Under the pieces are notes generated by a model, which saw only the letters and a program-made list of their open reading frames with translations, was not told the origin of the DNA and did no database searches. From Sulfurirhabdus autotrophica (GTDB taxonomy: Bacteria > Pseudomonadota > Gammaproteobacteria > Burkholderiales > SMCO01): a stretch of DNA of 64,000 nt. Positions 57,836 through 64,000 of this stretch are shown piece after piece; the stretch's first letter is position 1, and every line of letters begins with the position of its first letter. The DNA lies in NCBI RefSeq assembly GCF_004346685.1, contig NZ_SMCO01000004.1:1-64000 (forward strand), in the 5' to 3' direction. Position numbers and translations under genes: made by a program.

Positions 57836-58012
57836 GTTTGTTACATAAGCTTATACCGTATAAATTCTATTTTGGCATGTGTGTGAGCAGGGTGTGCTGT
57901 GTATTTAGGTGGATATTGAATAGAGCGACACAGTACTGGTTTTAGTTTCGCCCTAAAACGGTTATGATTTCATATTCTGTTTCGTACACAAGTTAGGGTT
58001 TTAAGGATAATT

Positions 58013-58408
58013 ATGGCAACTTCAGACAATACCCCCCACCCAACTGATCTTAAGTTGCATCAGAAGTCACGGCAATTGGAAGTGTCATTTGATAATGGCG
58101 ATACGTTTAAGCTGCCTTGCGAGTTTCTGCGTGTTTATTCACCATCTGCAGAAGTGCAGGGACATGCGCAGGGTCAGGAAGTATTACAGGTAGGTAAGCG
58201 GGATGTGGAAATCAGCCGGATTGAACCTGTTGGTAACTACGCCGTCCAGCTAACTTTTTCAGACGGGCACGATAGCGGTCTTTATTCCTGGGACTACTTA
58301 TACGAACTGGGAAGAAACTACCTGTCGTTGTGGGATAAGTATTTGGCGCGAATGGAAGCCGCAGGCGCAGACCGTGCCCCTGCCTCGGCAGCGTTCAATA
58401 AACCCTGA
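58013..58408 (+). CDS. DUF971 (gamma-butyrobetaine hydroxylase-like N-terminal domain) protein
   Basis: 131-aa soluble protein consisting of the DUF971 domain alone, which in eukaryotes is the N-terminal zinc-binding part of gamma-butyrobetaine hydroxylase. The core is LKLHQKSRQLEVSFDNGDTF ... LPCEFLRVYSPSAEV and SDGHDSGLYSWDYLYELG. It is conserved upstream of ubiE in Betaproteobacteria, as here (22-nt gap). An AAGGA ribosome binding site precedes the ATG. A role in Fe-S or Fe-dependent assembly has been suggested for relatives, but I cannot confirm it. Confidence 0.9.
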   Translation: MATSDNTPHPTDLKLHQKSRQLEVSFDNGDTFKLPCEFLRVYSPSAEVQGHAQGQEVLQVGKRDVEISRIEPVGNYAVQLTFSDGHDSGLYSWDYLYELGRNYLSLWDKYLARMEAAGADRAPASAAFNKP

Positions 58409-58430
58409 TATGTTCCGCTGAGTAACGCAA

Positions 58431-59165
58431 ATGGATAAAACGACTCACTTTGGCTTTAAAACCGTTGATGAATCAGAAAAGGCGCAAAAAGTTGCAGATG
58501 TATTTCATTCTGTAGCCAGCCGCTATGATCTGATGAACGATCTGATGTCGGCAGGCCTGCATCGCGTGTGGAAAATCTTTACTATTGAACAAAGTGGCGT
58601 CAAGGAAGGTTCACGCGTTCTGGATATTGCAGGAGGAACAGCGGATTTATCCATCGCATTTGCTAAACGTGTGGGGAAAACCGGCCAAGTTGTGCTGACA
58701 GATATAAACAGCTCCATGCTGACAGTAGGCAGAGACAGAATGCTGGATCAGGGTTTTGCTATGCCTGCTGTGCAATGTGACGCAGAAAAAATCCCGTTTC
58801 CGGATAACTATTTTGATTGTGTAACGGTCGCGTTTGGTTTGCGTAACATGACCCATAAAGATGCAGCCTTACAGGAAATGTATCGAGTATTAAAACCGGG
58901 TGGCAGATTGCTGGTACTGGAGTTTTCCAAAGTATGGAAACCCCTGCAACCTGCGTACGACCTGTATTCATTTAAGCTGTTGCCACTCATGGGACAGATA
59001 TTTGCCAAAGATTCCGAAAGTTATCGCTATCTGGCAGAGTCTATTCGCATGCATCCTTCCCAGGAAGATTTGAAGCAGATGATGGAACAAGCCAGCTTTG
59101 AACGTGTGCAATACTTCAATCTGACGGCGGGTGTGGTGGCGTTACATAAAGGCTACAAATTTTAA
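58431..59165 (+). CDS. ubiE: Ubiquinone/menaquinone biosynthesis methyltransferase
   Basis: C-methylates the benzoquinol ring of ubiquinone precursors (and demethylmenaquinol) with SAM. The fold and motifs are clear: [41 protein letters not shown] (motif I), [34 protein letters not shown] and [12 protein letters not shown] at the end. Motif I ends GGTAD where GGTGD is usual, a Gly to Ala change of no certain effect. Length is 244 aa. It heads the ubiE-ubiJ-ubiB operon. Confidence 0.95.
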   Translation: MDKTTHFGFKTVDESEKAQKVADVFHSVASRYDLMNDLMSAGLHRVWKIFTIEQSGVKEGSRVLDIAGGTADLSIAFAKRVGKTGQVVLTDINSSMLTVGRDRMLDQGFAMPAVQCDAEKIPFPDNYFDCVTVAFGLRNMTHKDAALQEMYRVLKPGGRLLVLEFSKVWKPLQPAYDLYSFKLLPLMGQIFAKDSESYRYLAESIRMHPSQEDLKQMMEQASFERVQYFNLTAGVVALHKGYKF

Positions 59166-59197
59166 TATCAGTTCTACAGATTAATTAGTTTAAAGAA

Positions 59198-59818
59198 ATG
59201 ACATTGGATACGCAGGAAGTAAATACCAAAGTTTCGCCCTCACCGTTCAATGCGCCTCCAATAGCATTTGTGAACCATGTGTTGCGCGGTCAGTCATGGG
59301 CCCTGGAACGACTTAAACCCTATGCGGGTAAAGCAGCCCAGTTTACAGTAACACCTTTCAGTTTCGTTTTTGTGATCCAGGAAAATGGGGAGTTTGCTTC
59401 AACGTCTGCAGAAACAAATGCTGACGTTTCTCTTTCTTTTTCATCAGGTGTGTTGTTACGTATTATCGCTGCCGATAACGCAGCCATGAGCGAAGTAGCC
59501 ATGTCGGGTGATACCGCGCTAGCAGGAGAAATTGGCTACATCGCCAAAAATACTCGCTGGGATGCAGAAGAAGATTTAAGCCGTATTTTTGGTGACATTG
59601 TTGCGCACCGGATGGTAAACACGGCTGAAAAGCTTTGGGAATGGCGTAAGAACTCTCTGTTTGGTTTTGCGCAAACCCTTGTTGAGTACTGGACGGAAGA
59701 ACGTCCACTGCTGGCAAAATCGCTGCCGCTACAAAAATTCATTCGTGACGTAGATACCCTTCGTGATGATGCGGAACGCCTTGAAAAAAGGATTGCCAGA
59801 CTGGAACGCCAACCCTGA
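59198..59818 (+). CDS. ubiJ: Ubiquinone biosynthesis accessory factor UbiJ (SCP2 domain)
   Basis: 206-aa cytoplasmic factor with an SCP2-like lipid-binding domain that organises the Ubi complex with UbiK. The domain covers about residues 15-115, with the hydrophobic face near VNHVLRGQSWALERLKPYAG and SLSFSSGVLLRIIA. The C-terminus (FIRDVDTLRDDAERLEKRIARLER) is a coiled coil that could bind UbiK. It starts 33 nt after ubiE and ends 7 nt before ubiB, which fixes its identity. Confidence 0.92.
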   Translation: MTLDTQEVNTKVSPSPFNAPPIAFVNHVLRGQSWALERLKPYAGKAAQFTVTPFSFVFVIQENGEFASTSAETNADVSLSFSSGVLLRIIAADNAAMSEVAMSGDTALAGEIGYIAKNTRWDAEEDLSRIFGDIVAHRMVNTAEKLWEWRKNSLFGFAQTLVEYWTEERPLLAKSLPLQKFIRDVDTLRDDAERLEKRIARLERQP

Positions 59819-59824
59819 TTTTCT

Positions 59825-61399
59825 ATGCGATTATTCCGACTACTTAAAATAATTACAGTATCTGTCCGTTTCGGGCTGGATGAATTTTTCCTCGGCCATG
59901 AGCGATTTCGCGCGCTGCGTTTCCTGATCCGTTTCATGTTGTTCTGGCGGCGCCTGTCGCAACCCCGTTCGGTACGTCTGCGTCTGGCATTGGAGGCGTT
60001 AGGCCCCATTTTTGTTAAATTCGGACAAATGCTTTCTACCCGACGTGATTTGCTGCCGCTGGATATCGCCGATGAATTGGCCAAGCTGCAAGATCAAGTC
60101 CCCCCTTTTTCTTCTGCAAGAGTCTTGGCCACGCTGGAACGGGTTTATGGCAAACCGGTTAACCTGGTATTCAAGGTGTTTGATTCACTTCCGGTAGCCA
60201 GTGCATCTGTAGCGCAAGTTCACTTTGCGTTGTTACAGGATGGCAAAGAAGCTGCAGTCAAAGTGTTGCGGCCCGGTATAGCGCAAATCATTACCAATGA
60301 TCTTGCATTACTGGATATTGGTGCAGGCTTGATTGAAACTCTGTGGGCAGATGGTAAACGACTGCGTCCGCGGGAGGTGGTATCCGAATTTAAAAAGCAT
60401 TTGCACGACGAGTTAGACCTGATGCGCGAGGCATCCAACGCCAGTCAGTTGCGACGCAATTTTGAAGGGTCTAAATTACTGGTTGTGCCGGAAGTGTATT
60501 GGGACTATTGCCACAGTGAAGTGATGGTAATGGAACGTATGCACGGTACACCGATCAGTCAGGTTACCCGGTTGCGTGAACAGGAGATCAACGTACCGCG
60601 ATTAGCGGAAGCCGGCGTGGAGATTTTTTTCACCCAGGTGTTTCGTGACGGTTTTTTTCATGCTGATATGCACCCAGGCAATATCTTTGTTGCACCCAAT
60701 GGGCAATACATCGCGCTGGATTTCGGTATTATGGGGACCCTGACAGATGTGGACAAGAATTACCTGGCACAGAATTTTTTGGCATTCTTCAAACGGGATT
60801 ATAAACGGGTCGCTTTGGCCCATATCGAAGCAGGCTGGGCGCCGGCAGACACGCGTGTGGATGAATTTGAGTCGGCCATTCGCGCGGTTTGTGAACCCAT
60901 TTTTGATAAGCCGCTAAAAGAAATTTCTTTCGGCAAGGTATTGCTTCGGTTGTTTCAGACTTCACGACGCTTCAATGTGCAAATCCAGCCTCAGCTTGTC
61001 TTGCTTCAAAAAACACTTCTCAATATTGAAGGCCTGGGACGGCAGCTTGATCCTGATCTGGATCTGTGGAAGACAGCCAAACCTTTTCTTGAGCGCTGGA
61101 TGAGCGAGCAGATGGGCTGGCGTGGGTTAGTGCGTTCGCTTAAAACAGAAGCCCCGCAATGGGCGGCAATACTTCCCCAACTGCCCCGACTGGCGCATCA
61201 GGCATTGAAAACGGACAACTGGGAGCGGGCGGAACTAGGTTTTAGTCTTTTGCTCGCCGAGCAGCGCAAGCGAAACCGCTGGCTGGCAGTTATAGCCGTG
61301 TTATTGGGGCTGCTGGTTGGCTGGCTGGTGCTGACATCCTATCTACCACAGATTGATGAAGGAACAGACGCGCCAGCAAGAATTGACGTGCAGATATGA
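59825..61399 (+). CDS. ubiB: Ubiquinone biosynthesis regulatory protein kinase-like UbiB
   Basis: 524-aa atypical kinase-like ATPase (COQ8/UbiB family) needed for ubiquinone synthesis. The KxGQ region is [19 protein letters not shown]. An AAVKVLRPG lysine strand, a [13 protein letters not shown] catalytic loop and an LDFGIMGTL metal-binding loop follow. The C-terminus has one or two membrane helices ([22 protein letters not shown]). It ends the ubi operon 21 nt before the symporter. Confidence 0.95.
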   Translation: MRLFRLLKIITVSVRFGLDEFFLGHERFRALRFLIRFMLFWRRLSQPRSVRLRLALEALGPIFVKFGQMLSTRRDLLPLDIADELAKLQDQVPPFSSARVLATLERVYGKPVNLVFKVFDSLPVASASVAQVHFALLQDGKEAAVKVLRPGIAQIITNDLALLDIGAGLIETLWADGKRLRPREVVSEFKKHLHDELDLMREASNASQLRRNFEGSKLLVVPEVYWDYCHSEVMVMERMHGTPISQVTRLREQEINVPRLAEAGVEIFFTQVFRDGFFHADMHPGNIFVAPNGQYIALDFGIMGTLTDVDKNYLAQNFLAFFKRDYKRVALAHIEAGWAPADTRVDEFESAIRAVCEPIFDKPLKEISFGKVLLRLFQTSRRFNVQIQPQLVLLQKTLLNIEGLGRQLDPDLDLWKTAKPFLERWMSEQMGWRGLVRSLKTEAPQWAAILPQLPRLAHQALKTDNWERAELGFSLLLAEQRKRNRWLAVIAVLLGLLVGWLVLTSYLPQIDEGTDAPARIDVQI

Positions 61400-61419
61400 T
61401 ATAGAAAGGTAGAACAGAC

Positions 61420-62922
61420 ATGTTGATCGGTTTTGTGATTTTGTATTTGATGGTGTCGATTGGTATCGGCCTCTATGCCGCTACAAAAGTCAAAAACGCC
61501 AGAGACTATGTCATCGCGGGCCGTAGTCTGCCGCTTTATATCGTTGTTGCAACCGTATTCGCCACCTGGTTTGGTTCTGAAACAGTATTAGGGATTTCAG
61601 GCAGGTTTGTACAGGAAGGGTTGAGAGGTATTGTTGAAGACCCGTTTGGCGCCAGCATGTGTCTGATTCTGGTTGGTGTGTTTTTTGCAGCAAAGCTCTA
61701 CAAAATGAATTTGCTGACGATAGGTGATTACTATCGTCAGCGTTATAACCGTACCGTGGAGGTGATGACCAGTCTGGCCATTATTGCCTCCTATCTGGGG
61801 TGGGTCTCAGCCCAGATAGTCGCGTTGGGCCTGGTGTTTTCTGTTGTATCCCAAGGTGCTGTAACTCCTTCAGAAGGCATGCTTATCGGCGCAGGTATCG
61901 TACTGATGTATACGCTGTTCGGTGGTATGTGGTCAGTGGCACTTACCGATTTCTTCCAGATGACGATCATTGTTGTCGGTATGCTTTATCTGGCTTACCT
62001 CTTAAGTGGGATGGCAGGTGGCGTTGGTGTGGTGATTAATCATGCGGCTGCAGCAGGTAAGTTCGAGTTCTGGCCAAAGCTGGAAACCAAGGACATGCTT
62101 GCCTTCATTGGCGCATGGGTAACCATGATGTTTGGTTCTATTCCTCAGCAGGACGTTTTTCAGCGTGTAATGTCCGCAAAAACTTCCCGTATTGCGGTAA
62201 GTGGCGCGGTGCTGGGTGGGGGGCTATATTTTTTATTCGCGTTTATCCCCTTATTTCTCGCCTATTCAGCTTCGCTGATAGATCCCAAAATGGTTGCCGG
62301 ACTAATCGAAAAAGACCCTCAGCACATATTGCCGACACTGATTATGGGACACACGCCGATATTTGCTCAGGTCATATTCTTTGGTGCCCTGCTATCAGCG
62401 ATCATGAGTACCGCAAGCGGGACATTACTTGCTCCGTCCGTAACGTTTACAGAAAATATATTGAAAGGTATTGTCGGGCCTCAAACGGACAAAAGGTTCC
62501 TGTTGACCATGCGTATCGTTGTGGTCTGTTTCGCCACCATTGTGACGCTTTTCGCACTTAATTCTTCGTCCAGCATTTATGAAATGGTGGGAAATGCTTA
62601 TAAAGTGACTTTGGTAGTGGCATTCATCCCACTGGTAATGGGTCTGTATTGGAAGCGAGCCAATACTCAGGGTGCATTGTTTGCTGTTATTGCGGGGTTT
62701 TCCACCTGGATTCTGCTTGAGATGTTTGCAGCAGATGGACTGTGGCCTCCACAGTTGCTTGGATTGTTAGCAAGTTTCTTGGGGATGTTGGCAGGATCAT
62801 TACTGCCGCACTATGTTGGTAAACCAACCCCGCTGAAATTAACCCACAGTCAGTTGCATCATCATGCGGCAGCACAGACTCAGCATGTGGCAGAAATTCC
62901 ATCTCAACGCCACAAAGACTAA
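61420..62922 (+). CDS. Sodium:solute symporter family protein
   Basis: 500-aa transporter of the SSS family with about thirteen hydrophobic helices. It starts MLIGFVILYLMVSIGIGLYAATKV. The family motifs YVIAGRSLPLYIVVATVFATWFGSETVLG and GGMWSVALTDFFQM are visible. The C-terminal tail is histidine-rich (HSQLHHHAAAQTQH). The solute cannot be assigned; pantothenate-, proline- and urea-like members exist. It lies 21 nt downstream of ubiB and may be read through from the ubi promoter. No terminator with a T-run is obvious after its stop. Confidence 0.88.
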   Translation: MLIGFVILYLMVSIGIGLYAATKVKNARDYVIAGRSLPLYIVVATVFATWFGSETVLGISGRFVQEGLRGIVEDPFGASMCLILVGVFFAAKLYKMNLLTIGDYYRQRYNRTVEVMTSLAIIASYLGWVSAQIVALGLVFSVVSQGAVTPSEGMLIGAGIVLMYTLFGGMWSVALTDFFQMTIIVVGMLYLAYLLSGMAGGVGVVINHAAAAGKFEFWPKLETKDMLAFIGAWVTMMFGSIPQQDVFQRVMSAKTSRIAVSGAVLGGGLYFLFAFIPLFLAYSASLIDPKMVAGLIEKDPQHILPTLIMGHTPIFAQVIFFGALLSAIMSTASGTLLAPSVTFTENILKGIVGPQTDKRFLLTMRIVVVCFATIVTLFALNSSSSIYEMVGNAYKVTLVVAFIPLVMGLYWKRANTQGALFAVIAGFSTWILLEMFAADGLWPPQLLGLLASFLGMLAGSLLPHYVGKPTPLKLTHSQLHHHAAAQTQHVAEIPSQRHKD

Positions 62923-63041
62923 TTTTTATCGAGGCGGCCACAAGTTAACCCTGTCTATCATCCAGATAAAGCACAACGTATTGCCCATACAATAAAGAGG
63001 TGCGTTCTTTTACGATGATATGCGATAAAAAACTTCAATTT

Positions 63042-63060
63042 TGTCGAAATATTTTACATA
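63042..63060 (+). promoter_or_regulatory. Upstream element copy 1 (candidate enhancer-binding site)
   Basis: TGTCGAAATATTTTACATA, with TGT and ACA in a palindromic arrangement. It repeats with three mismatches at 63231-63250 and lies about 250 nt before the sigma-54 core. Paired elements of this kind upstream of a -24/-12 promoter are typical binding sites for a sigma-54 activator. Confidence 0.5.
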
Positions 63061-63230
63061 TCAATGTGTTGGAATTTTTCCCTTATTAGCAGCAATGTTT
63101 TTATAACTTGCTGTAATTCATGAACTTATTTTAATCTCCCTAGGGCTTCATTAATATTGTGTTTTGATTTCAATAACCTTGAAATCTATTTTTAATGTGC
63201 TATTAGTTCAAGCGTATTTGACATGAATTT

Positions 63231-63250
63231 CGTCAGAATTTTTTACATAT
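63231..63250 (+). promoter_or_regulatory. Upstream element copy 2 (candidate enhancer-binding site)
   Basis: CGTCAGAATTTTTTACATAT, matching copy 1 at 16 of 19 positions over the shared GTC...ACATAT. It lies about 60 nt upstream of the sigma-54 core, a common distance for activator sites. Confidence 0.55.
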
Positions 63251-63308
63251 TCTTGGTAAATCCTCAGAAATAAATTTTTTTACTTTAAAATACAGTCACA
63301 TAAGAGTG

Positions 63309-63324
63309 TGGTATGAAAATTGCT
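63309..63324 (+). promoter_or_regulatory. Sigma-54 (RpoN) promoter
   Basis: TGGTATGAAAATTGCT matches the -24/-12 consensus TGGCACGRNNNTTGCW at all but two of the defined positions. GG and GC are separated by exactly 10 nt, the strict requirement. The expected start is near 63335, giving a leader of about 85 nt to the ATG at 63420. It needs an enhancer-binding ATPase; in PEP-CTERM systems this is usually PrsR. Confidence 0.75.
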
Positions 63325-63419
63325 AATTACTTATGTGCCTACTTGGCGTAATGCAGATGTAGAGTTGGTAAACAAATGCTTTATCTGCGTGCCCATAATA
63401 CAGTGATAAGGAGATTGTA

Positions 63420-64000
63420 ATGTTGAATACCAAGATAATGAAAAGCACCTTGATGGCGACTACAGCCACTCTCGTGCTAGTGGGGGCGGCTCTGCAGCCA
63501 GTCCAAGCCCAGCCACAGTCTTCGAACGTGGCTTACATTAATTCCCTGACTGTCTCCAATGGTGGCAGCTTCCCCTCAAACACCACCAACGCGGCTTTTA
63601 CAGCCTTTAATTTTTTCAACTTGCCCTATAATACGGCCAGTTACTCTACAGCATTAGGACCGGGTGGAGTCTGTGGCGCATCAGCATGCGACACTGTGTT
63701 TCTGAATGTTGCCAGTCCTTCACCATTTCGATGTAATGTTAATGGCCTGCTAGGTACGCAGCAGAAGACTGATCTTGTCAGCTTCGTCAGCAACGGCGGC
63801 AAGCTGATCATCTACGACAGCGAGTGTTCCACCCAGAACTACTCCTGGTTGCCCTATCCCTTCACCACAAACAATCCTGGCGCACGTGGTGGAAGAGGTA
63901 CAGTGAACATCGTAGAGGATAATGCACTGTCTACCAAGGTGGGAGATCCTAGTTGCACTGGGGGAGATCCGCGCTGTATCAATGCGACTACCTTAGGTGC
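63420..64000 (+). CDS. Secreted protein, partial at the right window edge
   Basis: ATG at 63420 with a strong AAGGAGA ribosome binding site 5 nt before it; 193 codons are visible and the frame is open at 64000. The signal peptide is clear (MLNTKIMKSTLMATTATLVL, then cleavage after PVQA). The mature part is Asn/Ser/Thr/Gly-rich with seven cysteines visible, and contains DTVFLNVASPSPFRCN and FVSNGGKLIIYDSECS. The latter looks like the core strand and turn of a ThuA/glutamine-amidotransferase-like fold. The C-terminus, which would show any PEP-CTERM sorting signal, is outside the window. The upstream sigma-54 promoter makes a PEP-CTERM protein likely. Confidence 0.75.
   Translation, partial: MLNTKIMKSTLMATTATLVLVGAALQPVQAQPQSSNVAYINSLTVSNGGSFPSNTTNAAFTAFNFFNLPYNTASYSTALGPGGVCGASACDTVFLNVASPSPFRCNVNGLLGTQQKTDLVSFVSNGGKLIIYDSECSTQNYSWLPYPFTTNNPGARGGRGTVNIVEDNALSTKVGDPSCTGGDPRCINATTLG

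Larger units (their letters stand above)
62923..63419 (+). promoter_or_regulatory. Long AT-rich control region of the right-edge secreted protein
   Basis: About 500 nt without a gene between the symporter and the secreted protein. It holds a sigma-54 promoter near its right end and two copies of a GTC-GAA-ATTTTACATAT element (described separately), plus an 8-bp inverted repeat CACATAAG / CTTATGTG at 63297-63304 and 63330-63337 that brackets the promoter. A leader of about 85 nt would follow the start site. Confidence 0.6.

Overview
The window is a chromosomal stretch of a Gram-negative betaproteobacterium of moderate GC. Several gene orders are those usual in Betaproteobacteria: polA / DUF2782 / thrB / BPSS1780-type membrane gene, leuS-lptE-holA-proA, nadD-rsfS-rlmH-maf-rng, yggS/pilT-pilU and ubiE-ubiJ-ubiB. 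A class I phosphoribulokinase points to a Calvin-cycle autotroph. A sigma-54 promoter of the kind seen at PEP-CTERM genes fits the Nitrosomonadales (for example Gallionellaceae or Nitrosomonadaceae relatives). Genus and species cannot be fixed from the sequence alone.

Layout. 0.3-7.4 kb: an unrecognised 388-aa gene, an RND efflux pair (adaptor and permease), a small periplasmic protein and a DUF389 membrane protein, all on the minus strand. 7.5-8.6 kb: a decayed IS5-family remnant and a hicAB toxin-antitoxin pair. 8.7-14.5 kb: polA facing a LOG-family gene, DUF2782, thrB and a BPSS1780-type membrane gene. 14.6-17.6 kb: a 2OG-Fe(II) oxygenase followed by what looks like an integron cassette array without an integrase. 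It has three attC-like hairpins, each just behind an ORF: a WapI-like immunity protein, a TPR lipoprotein and a gene broken by an ochre codon. 17.8-26.2 kb: uvrD, a rhodanese / DedA / MoaD-like operon, a divergent DsrE-family / LysR pair, phosphoribulokinase with a clear terminator, and an MltB-type transglycosylase. 26.3-35.5 kb: leuS, lptE, holA, proA, nadD, rsfS, rlmH, maf, rng. 35.5-40 kb, minus strand: dynamin-like GTPase, DUF167, YggT, proC, yggS. 40.2-42.5 kb: pilT and pilU. 42.5-47.8 kb: an RlmL-type methyltransferase, hemJ, two TlpA-like thioredoxins, DinB, DUF4197, a DJ-1/PfpI protein and a YqaA protein. 47.9-49.6 kb: a small accessory island with a broken Sel1 lipoprotein, an intact lipoprotein and a frameshifted coiled-coil gene. 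49.7-62.9 kb: a giant FAD / Fe-S oxidoreductase, HIT, a conserved protein with a possible PilZ-like end, phoR-phoB, DUF971, ubiE-ubiJ-ubiB and a sodium:solute symporter. 62.9-64 kb: a regulatory region with a sigma-54 promoter and two repeated upstream elements, leading into a secreted protein cut by the window edge.

Most of the window is housekeeping: replication and repair, LPS assembly, amino acid and NAD synthesis, ribosome maturation, twitching motility, phosphate sensing and ubiquinone synthesis. The unusual content sits in the integrase-less cassette cluster (15.6-17.6 kb), the decaying island at 47.9-49.6 kb, and the sigma-54-controlled secreted protein at the right edge.
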